A DNA stretch of 64,000 nt, taken from the NCBI GenBank assembly GCA_009777775.1, contig WRLE01000012.1:50994-114993 (forward strand), in the 5' to 3' direction. Positions 34,669 through 43,472 of this stretch are shown piece after piece; position 1 is the stretch's first letter; every line of letters starts with the position of its first letter. The position numbers were made by a program, and so were the translations under genes. The notes under the pieces were generated by a model that was not told where the DNA came from, searched no databases, and saw only the letters and a list, made by a program, of their open reading frames with translations. The DNA is from Oscillospiraceae bacterium (GTDB lineage: Bacteria > Bacillota > Clostridia > Oscillospirales > Oscillospiraceae).

Positions 34669-36729
34669 ATGTCAAATGGCGAAAACTTTGATATAAACTC
34701 GAAACCCGCACTGGAAGCGGATGAGCTGCTAGATATTCCCAGCGAGGAAGAAATCCAAAAAATCATGGCGGAAGTAGATAAAGACAGCAATACGCGCCGA
34801 TTTACCGGTGTGCGAAAAAGTATCGCGTCTTGGGCTTGTATTGCACTTTCCGTCTTTGTAATTTTGCTCAATACGGTCTGGAGAGTGTCTCCCCAGATGC
34901 ATAGAGCTTCTTTTGTAGCATTGATGCTTCTGTTTTCCTTTATCTTTTATCCAGCGAGAAAACAGGACACATCCAGAGATAACTATGTTCCCTGGTATGA
35001 CATATTGCTGGGCTTAATTGGTGCTGCTGCTTTTTTCTACTATGTTTATAATTTTAGAATAATAGTTGGGCAAATGGGACGCTATACCACCGTTGATTTT
35101 GTTGTTGCTGTAATAGGGATTATTATCCTGTTTGAAGCTTGCCGTCGAGTTGTGGGAATGCCCCTTATTGTTGTGGTTTCGCTATTTCTCGCCTATGCTT
35201 ATTTCGGCAAATACATTCCTGGAGACTTCGGTCATGCAGGCTATACGCCCCAACGCATATTCAACTTTTTGTTCTATACAACAGAGGGAATCATAGGAAC
35301 ACCCATTGCGGTGTGCTCCACATTTATTTTCATCTTTGTTTTATTTGGTTCTTTCTTAGAAAAAACGGGAATCGGTCAATTTTTTATCGATTTGGCAAAT
35401 AGTCTCGCAGGACGTTCTGTAGGAGGCCCTGCGAAGGTTGCTGTCATTTCCAGTGCTTTGCAAGGAACGGTATCGGGCAGCTCTGTTGCCAACACAGTGG
35501 GTACAGGTTCTTTCACCATACCAATGATGAAAAGAATGGGTTATCAACCACATTTTGCAGGAGCAGTGGAAGCTGCAGCCTCAACTGGCGGGCAAATAAT
35601 GCCACCTGTAATGGGAGCCGCTGCTTTCCTTATGTCAGAAATCACAGGTTTGCCATACTCTCGCATAATATTGGGAGCGGCGATACCAGCGGTTCTATAC
35701 TTTTCCAGCATTTTCGTGGCCGTTCACTTCGAGGCGAAAAAAATCGGTCTAAAAGGAATGCCAAAGGAGGAAGTTCCCCATTTCGGCAGGCTCATGTTGG
35801 GAAAGGGACATTTGCTCCTGGCTGTATTTGCCATTGTTTTTTTCCTGAGTAGCGGCTTTTCCACAACTCGCTCAGCACTATATGCAATCGTGGTTGCCAT
35901 TGTCATGAGTATGTTTCGCAAGGATACTAGAATGTCTGTGAAATCTTTTTTAGCAGCCCTTGAAGATGGAGCGAAAAATAGCATTTCTGTTGCCATTGCT
36001 TGCGCCATGGCAGGTATGATAGTGGGTGTAGTTACAATGACTGGTCTGGGGCTGACCTTTGCAAAGGCTTTACAAAATATAGCAGCATTGATCAGCGTGG
36101 AATTTATCAGGCTTCTCGTTGTGCTCTTTTTCTGTATGATTGCTTCTCTGGTATTGGGTATGGGAGTACCCACCACAGCGAACTATATCATTATGGCAAC
36201 CGTCACAGCTCCCATCGTTATTAGAATGGGTATACCGCTGTTGGCTGCCCATATGTTTGTTTTCTATTTCGGCATCATTGCGGACATCACACCACCGGTT
36301 GCTCTAGCAGCATATGCCGGGGCTTCCATTGCCAAGAGCGACCCAATGAAAACAGGCATAACGGCAAGCCGCCTAGGGATAGCTGCCTTCATTGTGCCTT
36401 ACGTCTTTGCCCTTAGCCCGCAAATTCTGTTTATAAATCCATCTTTGGTGGATGTGTCGAGGGATATTTACTATTCGACTTACCCCAGTGTCATTTCAAT
36501 GATACAAGTCTCGGTTTCCGCTTTTGTGGGAGCATCTGCCATTGCAGTGGCTCTTACAGGATATATAAATGGGAAGCTTTCCTGGCTGGAAAGGCTTATC
36601 ATTTCATTAGCTGGCTTGATGCTGATAATCCCGGAAAATATCACAGATATAGTAGGTATATCCGCAGTAACGATAATGTTTGTACAGCACAGTTTGCGAA
36701 TGGGTCGTGGAACTCGTCTGGAAAGCTGA
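34669..36729 (+). CDS. TRAP transporter fused permease (DctQ-DctM type)
   Basis: A 686-aa membrane protein. An acidic cytoplasmic tail of about 60 residues is followed by four helices that correspond to the small DctQ subunit and then by the large DctM part. Recognised motifs include SALQGTVSGSSVANTVGTGS (about residues 264-283), GGQIMPPVMGAAAFLMSE and GMGVPTTANYIIMATVTAP with the repeated small-residue pattern of the transport core. This is the 4TM/12TM fusion that works with TAXI binding proteins, using a sodium gradient. It begins 14 bp behind the DUF1850 gene. Confidence 0.96.
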   Translation: MSNGENFDINSKPALEADELLDIPSEEEIQKIMAEVDKDSNTRRFTGVRKSIASWACIALSVFVILLNTVWRVSPQMHRASFVALMLLFSFIFYPARKQDTSRDNYVPWYDILLGLIGAAAFFYYVYNFRIIVGQMGRYTTVDFVVAVIGIIILFEACRRVVGMPLIVVVSLFLAYAYFGKYIPGDFGHAGYTPQRIFNFLFYTTEGIIGTPIAVCSTFIFIFVLFGSFLEKTGIGQFFIDLANSLAGRSVGGPAKVAVISSALQGTVSGSSVANTVGTGSFTIPMMKRMGYQPHFAGAVEAAASTGGQIMPPVMGAAAFLMSEITGLPYSRIILGAAIPAVLYFSSIFVAVHFEAKKIGLKGMPKEEVPHFGRLMLGKGHLLLAVFAIVFFLSSGFSTTRSALYAIVVAIVMSMFRKDTRMSVKSFLAALEDGAKNSISVAIACAMAGMIVGVVTMTGLGLTFAKALQNIAALISVEFIRLLVVLFFCMIASLVLGMGVPTTANYIIMATVTAPIVIRMGIPLLAAHMFVFYFGIIADITPPVALAAYAGASIAKSDPMKTGITASRLGIAAFIVPYVFALSPQILFINPSLVDVSRDIYYSTYPSVISMIQVSVSAFVGASAIAVALTGYINGKLSWLERLIISLAGLMLIIPENITDIVGISAVTIMFVQHSLRMGRGTRLES

Positions 36730-36788
36730 GGATATTCAACGAAGAATCGATGTAACTGTACATAAAACTTACCCCCAAGGAGGTCATT

Positions 36789-37319
36789 ATGAAAAGCAAG
36801 CTTTCATCGAGCATAGCCTTGATAGCGGCAATCATTTTAGTATATGGTGTGACAATGCTAGCTACAGCTGCTCCGGGAACCCAGGATAATCCTTTTATCA
36901 CAATGAATTATCTTGAAAATATATTTTTAACCCAGATAATCGATGAATTGAAGCAAACAGAAAAGGAACTGACAGAAGTCTTTGATGCGAAAATAACAGA
37001 GCTTGAATCCAAGCTGGCTGAGTCACAGGGTGGTACAATTGAGCTTCCCAGCGATACGGACAAGTTTACTGTAGTGACCTTGAGTAGCGGACAATCACTC
37101 ACTTGCTCAGTGGGTGCGGAAATAATGCTGCGAATCGGTTCTGCCAGCGCAGTCGGCAACGCACCAGCTCTGGTGAATTATACCAGCGGGAATACTCTGT
37201 CTGAGGGAGAACCCCTCGTTGTCAACAATATGTATTTAGTCACCATAGAATCAAATGGCATCAAAGCGACAGCCGAAACAGTAAGGGTACTCATACGAGG
37301 AACATATAGCATCGTATAA
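36789..37319 (+). CDS. Secreted hypothetical protein at the end of the TRAP operon
   Basis: A 176-aa protein with a signal peptide (SSIALIAAIILVYGVTMLAT), then a coiled coil of about 35 residues (about 50-80) and a compact C-terminal beta domain (GQSLTCSVGAEIMLRIGSAS to VRVLIRGTYSIV). AAGGAGG lies 6 bases before the ATG. I recall this C-terminal domain from uncharacterised secreted clostridial proteins, but no role is known. It follows the TRAP permease by 59 bp and precedes a strong terminator, so it is the last gene of that transcript. Confidence 0.85.
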   Translation: MKSKLSSSIALIAAIILVYGVTMLATAAPGTQDNPFITMNYLENIFLTQIIDELKQTEKELTEVFDAKITELESKLAESQGGTIELPSDTDKFTVVTLSSGQSLTCSVGAEIMLRIGSASAVGNAPALVNYTSGNTLSEGEPLVVNNMYLVTIESNGIKATAETVRVLIRGTYSIV

Positions 37320-37340
37320 GTATTTTTTATCAATTAATGA

Positions 37341-37379
37341 AACAGGGTAATCTGTACTTAAATACAGTACCCTGTTTTT
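37341..37379 (+). terminator. Terminator of the TRAP operon
   Basis: The stem AACAGGGTA pairs with TACCCTGTT, with an inner CTGTA/TACAG helix, followed by a T run. It lies 21 bp behind the last gene. The following 210 bp up to the kinase gene show no other structure. Confidence 0.92.
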
Positions 37380-37591
37380 GCGTTTTTGTGCTGAAAAATC
37401 TAAAGATGCACCATATTTGAATCGAAAATAAAGATAACAGCAATATGAGGCTAAACAAGCTTTTAAATTATACCTGGGGTATGCTTTTCTATACCACTAG
37501 AGACCACTAGCGATGAAAATCCAGCGCAATATATGTACCTTTCCGTTTACTAGAGTAATTCGAAGCGTTACATGGCACAAGGAGTCAATTC

Positions 37592-39634
37592 ATGAAAAAC
37601 ATCCGGCTTGCGACTTTGGCAAAAATAATAATCCCCCTTTTTCTTGTCTGCGCCGCCGTGGTTTTGATAAGTTTTGTTTTCTATCAATCAGCTATTTCCC
37701 AGGAAAATGATTTTTTGAACACAACCATCGAAAGCTTTGGTGTTGTGTTGTCACCCCACATTACATCCAGACTTGATGCTGTTCAAAGTAGATCGGCAAT
37801 GCTATATACAGTACTCACCTGTGTAATTGGTGTTTTTGTTGTAATAGCATTGCTAGCTCTTTTTCTGATAACATATAAATTGGCTCCCATTCAAAATGTT
37901 GTTACTGTAGCAACGAAACTTGCCCATGAAAATATGGATGATAGTGATTTGGGCATACCAGATGATGAGCTGGGAGATTTGACTCGGGAACTGGCTTATC
38001 TTATAAAAGTAAACCATGACAATATGAGCGTTTTGGAAGATGCCTTGGAAAAAGCAAATGCTGCCAGCAAAGCAAAGGGCGATTTTCTTTCCAATATGAG
38101 CCATGAAATACGAACACCAATTAATGCCATAATAGGTATGACCAATATAGCTAAAACCGCTCAAAGTGTAGAGCGAAAAGACTATGCTTTGGAAAAAATC
38201 GGTGACGCATCTAACCATTTATTGGGTATTATAAACGACATACTTGATATGTCGAAAATTGAAGCAGACAAGCTGGAGCTGTATCTGGAAGCCTTTGTTT
38301 TTGAAGAAGCGTTGAAAAAAGCTGTTAATATCATCAATTTTCGTGCGGTGGAAAAAAAGCAAAAGCTTTCTGTTTATATAGATGATATGATTCCCCGAAG
38401 AATTATTTCAGATGACCAGCGTCTGGCGCAAATTATAACGAATTTGCTATCCAATGCTGTTAAATTCACAGCTGAACACGGCACCATCGATGTATATACA
38501 AAACTACTAAATGAAACCGATGGTTTTTGTGAAATCCAATTTGATGTGGTGGATAATGGTGTGGGAATCAGCGAAGAGCAGCAAATAAGGCTGTTCCACC
38601 CCTTCGAACAAGCAGAAAGCAGTACTACTCGGAAATATGGCGGAACAGGTCTGGGTCTCACCATAGCGAAACGCATCATCGAGTTGATGGGAGGGGACAT
38701 TTCTGTAAAATCTCAGCTAGGAGAAGGTTCCACATTTACTTTCACCATTAAGGCGGAAAAACCCAGCGATGATAATAAAGCTGCTTTCCAACCAAAGGAC
38801 AATCTTGAAATAGAAAACATACGCATACTAATTGTTGATGATGATGTGGATGTCTTGGAATACTTTGTAGATATTGCAACAAGATTCAACATTGCCTGCG
38901 ATGTGGTCGGCAGCGGACAAGAAGCCATAGAACGTCTTGAGAGCGGAAACAAGTATGATATGTGCTTTGTGGATTGGAAAATGCCATCCATGGATGGCAT
39001 TGAGCTTTCACGTTATATAAAAGAAATCGATAGCGATAGGTCTGTTTTGATTATGATTTCTTCGGTAGAATGGGAAGAATTAGCCGAAGAAGCCAACGAA
39101 GCGGGGATTGATAAGTTTTTGCCAAAACCCATTTTCCCATCAACCTTCATCGAATGTGTCAACCATTACTTGGGGATTGACTTGCTCAGGGAAGAGGAGA
39201 GCGAAAAAGCCGAGATGGTGGATAGTTTCAAAGGCTATCGAGTCCTATTGGCAGAGGATGTGGAGATAAATCGAGAAATAGTAATGGCTCTTCTCGAACC
39301 CACGCAACTGGAAATCGATTGCGCAGAAAATGGTGCAGAAGCCGTTCGGATGTTCAGCGAGGCTCCTGATAGATATAATATTGTTTTCATGGATTTGCAA
39401 ATGCCGGAAATGGATGGTCTAGATGCCACAAGAGCCATAAGGGCTCTAGGCTACGAACATGCGAAAACCATACCAATAATTGCTATGACCGCCAATGTCT
39501 TTAAAGAGGATGTGGACAATTGCATAGCAGCAGGAATGGACGACCACATAGGAAAACCAGTAGACTTCGAAGTAGTAATGAGCATCCTAAGACAATACCT
39601 ATATCGCCAACAACCGACAATGCACCAGTTTTAA
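37592..39634 (+). CDS. Hybrid sensor histidine kinase with two receiver domains
   Basis: A 680-aa membrane protein. Two helices (about 10-31 and 70-95) enclose only about 40 outside residues, so ligand sensing is probably by a partner or in the membrane. A short HAMP-like segment follows. The HisKA domain has FLSNMSHEIRTPINAIIGM with the phospho-accepting H171; the ATPase domain has NLLSNAVKFT, DNGVGI and GGTGLGLTIAKRI. Receiver 1 (about 410-525) contains CFVDWKMPSMDG and receiver 2 (about 550-670) FMDLQMPEMDG, both with their aspartates. No output protein is encoded beside it, so the target is unknown. CAAGGAG lies before the ATG. Confidence 0.95.
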   Translation: MKNIRLATLAKIIIPLFLVCAAVVLISFVFYQSAISQENDFLNTTIESFGVVLSPHITSRLDAVQSRSAMLYTVLTCVIGVFVVIALLALFLITYKLAPIQNVVTVATKLAHENMDDSDLGIPDDELGDLTRELAYLIKVNHDNMSVLEDALEKANAASKAKGDFLSNMSHEIRTPINAIIGMTNIAKTAQSVERKDYALEKIGDASNHLLGIINDILDMSKIEADKLELYLEAFVFEEALKKAVNIINFRAVEKKQKLSVYIDDMIPRRIISDDQRLAQIITNLLSNAVKFTAEHGTIDVYTKLLNETDGFCEIQFDVVDNGVGISEEQQIRLFHPFEQAESSTTRKYGGTGLGLTIAKRIIELMGGDISVKSQLGEGSTFTFTIKAEKPSDDNKAAFQPKDNLEIENIRILIVDDDVDVLEYFVDIATRFNIACDVVGSGQEAIERLESGNKYDMCFVDWKMPSMDGIELSRYIKEIDSDRSVLIMISSVEWEELAEEANEAGIDKFLPKPIFPSTFIECVNHYLGIDLLREEESEKAEMVDSFKGYRVLLAEDVEINREIVMALLEPTQLEIDCAENGAEAVRMFSEAPDRYNIVFMDLQMPEMDGLDATRAIRALGYEHAKTIPIIAMTANVFKEDVDNCIAAGMDDHIGKPVDFEVVMSILRQYLYRQQPTMHQF

Positions 39635-39636
39635 CA

Positions 39637-39890
39637 ATGAACAATGAACAATGAACGATGAACAATTACCCAAAAATGCAACACAATACAATGACATTCG
39701 TAGGGCGCGGCATCCCTGACGCGCCGCTTCGGAAGCAATTAACAATGAACAATGAACGATTATCCCAAAATGCAACACAATACAATGACATTCGTAGGGC
39801 GCGGCATCCCTGACGCGCCGCTTCGGAAACAATGAACAATAAACGATAATACAATTATTAATCATTAATCATTAATTATAAAGTTGGGGT
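39637..39890. repeat. Tandem family B repeats framed by AT-rich family C repeats
   Basis: Two copies of a unit of about 88 bp, each with CAACACAATACAATGACATT followed by CGTAGG and GGCGCGGCATCCCTGACGCG, then CCGCTTCGGAA. Copies of ACAATGAACAATGAAC stand before and between them, and TTAATCATTAATCATTAATT after them. Short open frames over this stretch are not genes. Confidence 0.9.
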
Positions 39891-39899
39891 GTTTACAAT

Positions 39900-40508
39900 A
39901 TGAAAAAAACGATAATGCTTTTAGTGATTCTGATTCTGGCGAGTTTGTTTTTTACTGCTTGTTCTGGTTCTCAAGGATCTCAAGGGAACGGTGTATCGAG
40001 TTCACCTTCCACATCGGAGGAAGGTGAGGACAACGACGATGGACTGGCGATTGACGACCCTAATAATCCCGTCAATATGGTTGACCTTGACTTTGTGATT
40101 GAAGCCCTGCAAAATCCCGATGAATGGGTTGTCATCGATGTGAGAACTCCTGAGGAATTCAATGGAGAGAGCAGACTGCCCAATGCATATGGTTCGGGAC
40201 GCATAAAAGGCGCAATCAATGTAAACAGAGAACTTGTCTATGATGCCAGAGGCGAAATTCGTCCTCAAGATGAACTCATGGAATTGTATGAATTCATTGG
40301 CGATAAAAAAGCTATTGTGTACTGCCACGGGGGAGTTAGGTCTGCCTTCGTTTGGTCGATTCTATATGACCTTGGCTTTGAAGTGAAAAACTACAGCGGC
40401 TCATGGATTGATTGGTCCACTGCTGCAACGGTAGCAAACGGAGAAGCAAACGCTCTTGTATTGGAATTTACAGAAGTGTGGACAGATAATAAAGGAATAA
40501 TAGAATAG
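39900..40508 (+). CDS. Rhodanese-like lipoprotein
   Basis: A 202-aa lipoprotein with signal peptide MKKTIMLLVILILASLFFTA and the modified cysteine at residue 21, followed by a Ser/Asp-rich linker. One rhodanese domain (about 60-185) has VVIDVRTPEEFNGE and the active-site loop YCHGGVRSA with its cysteine kept. It should handle sulfur or a thiol exchange outside the membrane. GGGG lies 10 bases before the ATG, directly behind a repeat cluster. It is convergent with recG, with 10 bp between the stop codons. Confidence 0.93.
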   Translation: MKKTIMLLVILILASLFFTACSGSQGSQGNGVSSSPSTSEEGEDNDDGLAIDDPNNPVNMVDLDFVIEALQNPDEWVVIDVRTPEEFNGESRLPNAYGSGRIKGAINVNRELVYDARGEIRPQDELMELYEFIGDKKAIVYCHGGVRSAFVWSILYDLGFEVKNYSGSWIDWSTAATVANGEANALVLEFTEVWTDNKGIIE

Positions 40509-40518
40509 CTGCAGTGAT

Positions 40519-42600
40519 TTAATTCAAGCTATCTGCATTTATCTCGAACAGTCGTGTAATTTCATTGGCAAGGAATCGATTTTCGCTTTTTTCGAGATTC
40601 GGGTCATCATCAAGAATCTCCTTTGCTGCTTCTTGAGCCTGGCTCAATACAAGCATATCAGATGCCAAGTTGGCGATGCGTAGTTCCGGCAAACCATGCT
40701 GTCTGGAACCAAAGAAGTCACCAGGACCGCGCATTTTTAAGTCTTCTTCGGCGATTTTAAAGCCATCATTTGTTTCTTGCATGACAGCTAATCTCTCTTT
40801 GGTTGCTTCACTGGCTGTTTCACCGTTAAATAATATGCAAAAGGATTCGTGTTTACCCCTGCCGACTCGCCCACGTAGTTGGTGTAATTGGGACAAGCCG
40901 AATCTTTCAGCATTTTCCACTACAATTAAGGCAGCATTGGGTACATCGATACCCACTTCGATGACAGTGGTGGCAACAAGAATATCACTTTCGCCATTGG
41001 TGAAAGATAGCATTGCTGCATCTTTTTCTTTGGCTTTCATTTTGCCGTGAACGAGGGCGACATGTAAATCGGGAAAAAGCTCGTTTTTAAATAATTCATA
41101 ATGCTTTTGAGCGGATTTCAAATCGTTTTTCACCAAAGCGTCTTCATCATCATCCTCTTCCTCTTCAACCATAGGACATATAACGAACACTTGACGACCT
41201 TCTCCCACTAGCTTTCTTATGAAATTATTTATTCTTTGCCTGTAATTCTCACCCACTATATATGTTTTAATTTCCTGCCGACCAGGCGGCATTTCGTCTA
41301 TAATGGAAACATCCAAGTCACCATATACTATTAGTGCCAATGTGCGGGGGATTGGTGTGGCAGACATTACCAATACATGGGGGCTGTCACCCTTTTCGCT
41401 CAGCATGGAGCGTTGGTTTACGCCAAACCTGTGCTGCTCATCTGTGATGACAAGGGCGAGATTACTAAAGCTCACTCCCTGCGAAATTAAAGCATGGGTT
41501 CCGATGATTAAATCAATTTCGCCAAAGCGCAGTTTCTCGTGCATTTCCCTTTTATGTTTTGCAGTGAGACTGCCAGTTAGCAAGTCCACTCGTATACCAA
41601 AGGGTTCTAGTAATTCTGTCAGTGAGTTAAAATGCTGATTTGCTAAAACCTCGGTTGGAACCATAAAGGCAGCCTGGTATCCACTGCGCCATGCGCTCCA
41701 GCAGCAAGCAGCTGCAACCAAGGTTTTTCCAGAACCCACATCACCTTGAATGAGTCTGTTCATGGGTTGTTCTTTCATCATATCCATCAAAGCATCATCA
41801 ATGGCTCGCTTTTGTGCATTTGTAGGCTCAAATGGTAAAACAGCATAAAACTCTTTGATGTCTGGGAGTTTCAAGCTTGTTCCCATTGCTTCGCTACGTC
41901 TGGAGCGTAAATGCTTCATCGCAATTGCAAGTGTGAAAAGCTCCTCGAATATAAGTCTGTGTCGAGCAATATTTAAAGATTGAAAATCCGTTGGGAAATG
42001 GATATTTTCATATGCATAGGAAATTCTACAGAGTTCATATTGACGGATTACGCTCTCGGGAAGCACTTCGGGGAGTTCCTCGCCGCATTTGTCGAGTCCT
42101 GCACGGATAGCACTCACTATGCTTCTTTGATTTAGTCCTGAAGTTAATGGATAAATCGGCATTAGGCGACCAGTAATGGTGCCATGATCTTTATCTTTCT
42201 CAAAGAGCGGATTTACCATTGTTGGTCGAAAAAAATCTCCAGATATTTTGCCATAAAAAAAATATATTTCTCCCTGCTTCAATGTGTCTTTCAAATAGCT
42301 TTGGTTAAAAAAAGTGATTTCCATTATACCCGATTCATCAGTTACGGAGAGTTTAACATAACCAAGCCCCTGACGAACATGGGTGAGTTGTGGAGCAGAA
42401 ACAACAGCAGCACGAATACACACAGCCTCCCCGATGGTCAGTTCGTCAATGTTTTTTATAACAGTGCGGTCTTCATATGCTCTAGGAAAAAAGCTCACCA
42501 GGTCAAGCAAAGTACTGATACCCAGCTTTTTCATCATTTTTTCCCGAGCCTCACCAACACCCTTTATGTACCTTACACCCATGGCTAAGTCTAGACTCAT
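40519..42600 (-). CDS. recG: ATP-dependent DNA helicase RecG
   Basis: A 693-aa protein of normal length. The N-terminal wedge/OB domain (about 1-170, ISTLLDLVSFFPRAYEDRT) is followed by the helicase core: RLIQGDVGSGKTLVAAAC (Walker A), VITDEQHRFGV (DEQH box), VMSATPIPRTLA, then VATTVIEVGIDVPNAALIV and QLHQLRGRVGRG, and the RecG-type end MRGPGDFFGSRQHGLPELRI. RecG rewinds stalled replication forks and moves branched DNA. GAGGAG precedes the ATG. It follows bioY on the same strand with 18 bp between. Confidence 0.98.
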   Translation of the reverse strand: MSLDLAMGVRYIKGVGEAREKMMKKLGISTLLDLVSFFPRAYEDRTVIKNIDELTIGEAVCIRAAVVSAPQLTHVRQGLGYVKLSVTDESGIMEITFFNQSYLKDTLKQGEIYFFYGKISGDFFRPTMVNPLFEKDKDHGTITGRLMPIYPLTSGLNQRSIVSAIRAGLDKCGEELPEVLPESVIRQYELCRISYAYENIHFPTDFQSLNIARHRLIFEELFTLAIAMKHLRSRRSEAMGTSLKLPDIKEFYAVLPFEPTNAQKRAIDDALMDMMKEQPMNRLIQGDVGSGKTLVAAACCWSAWRSGYQAAFMVPTEVLANQHFNSLTELLEPFGIRVDLLTGSLTAKHKREMHEKLRFGEIDLIIGTHALISQGVSFSNLALVITDEQHRFGVNQRSMLSEKGDSPHVLVMSATPIPRTLALIVYGDLDVSIIDEMPPGRQEIKTYIVGENYRQRINNFIRKLVGEGRQVFVICPMVEEEEDDDEDALVKNDLKSAQKHYELFKNELFPDLHVALVHGKMKAKEKDAAMLSFTNGESDILVATTVIEVGIDVPNAALIVVENAERFGLSQLHQLRGRVGRGKHESFCILFNGETASEATKERLAVMQETNDGFKIAEEDLKMRGPGDFFGSRQHGLPELRIANLASDMLVLSQAQEAAKEILDDDPNLEKSENRFLANEITRLFEINADSLN

Positions 42601-42618
42601 TTTGGTAGCTCCTCACTC

Positions 42619-43173
42619 CTAACTCCTAATTCGCGAGCGCGACAAGGTTTCTTTCAATTGAGGAATTACTAGGCTTGTCATTACGATTTTTATAGCATCG
42701 CCCAGTAGGAAAGGGAAAACGCAGGCGGTTAGAGCGACTATCAATGTTGCTCTTGTTTGGAGCAAAAACCATATCACACCGCAAGTATACAATAAAACTG
42801 TACCGATTACCATGCCAAAAATTATTTTCAGCTTTGAACCATTTGAAATATCCGACATAAACCCTGTTACCATGGCAAGGGGAAGGTAGCCGATAATGAA
42901 GCCGCCTGTCATACCTGCTATTTTGTGAAAACCGCCTTCAAATCCGGAAAACACAGGTAGCCCAATCGCTCCCAGAACAATATATATACCCACTGATGCA
43001 GTACCATACTTTGTACCCAATGAACCCGCCGAAAGGTATATAATCATAGTTGCAAAAGAAAAGGGAATGGGCCCGATACTTATAGACAAAGGAGCCACAG
43101 CACACAAAACTGCAGCATAAATCGCCGTATAAATCATATCTCGCAAAGCAAACGAAGTGTTTCTAGTGTTCAT
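42619..43173 (-). CDS. bioY: Biotin ECF transporter S component BioY
   Basis: A 184-aa membrane protein with six predicted helices and the BioY signature (ISIGPIPFSFATMIIYLSAG, then GGFIIGYLPLAM). It is the substrate-binding part of an energy-coupling-factor transporter for biotin; the ATPase and T units are not in this window. TAGGAGG lies before the ATG. It lies downstream of birA, but a 280-bp block of family A repeats separates them. No biotin synthesis genes are seen here, so the cell may depend on uptake. Confidence 0.95.
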   Translation of the reverse strand: MNTRNTSFALRDMIYTAIYAAVLCAVAPLSISIGPIPFSFATMIIYLSAGSLGTKYGTASVGIYIVLGAIGLPVFSGFEGGFHKIAGMTGGFIIGYLPLAMVTGFMSDISNGSKLKIIFGMVIGTVLLYTCGVIWFLLQTRATLIVALTACVFPFLLGDAIKIVMTSLVIPQLKETLSRSRIRS

Positions 43174-43189
43174 ATATACCTCCTAATAT

Positions 43190-43472
43190 GAACGCGTGAA
43201 CGCGGGGACGGTTCTTTTGTTCATTTTTTTCGTTTTGTGAACACGGGGACGGTTCTTTTGTTCATTTTTTTTGATACTCCTACTTCTGAACGTGGGTGAA
43301 CGTAGGGACGGTTCTTTTAAACTACGCCTACCTTTGTTCACAAACGCAAAAAATGAACAAAAGAACCGTCCCCGCGTTCATTCAAAAACGCAAAAATGAA
43401 CAAAAGAACCGTCCCCGCGTTCACGTCCCCGCGTTCACGTCCCCGCGTTCACGTCCCCGCGTTCACCCGCGT
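43190..43472. repeat. Large family A repeat cluster between birA and bioY
   Basis: Three copies in one sense with GGGGACGGTTCTTTTGTTCA (near 43200, 43247 and, diverged, 43298) face at least two copies in the opposite sense (near 43359 and 43396). At the right end CACGTCCCCGCGTT is repeated four times in a 15-bp step (43420-43470). The two halves could form a long hairpin that divides the birA-bioY transcript. Confidence 0.9.

Noticed and set aside
43420..43470. Short regular CACGTCCCCGCGTT repeats as a CRISPR
   Set aside because: The 15-bp step leaves no spacer; it is an expansion of the 3' end of the family A repeat.
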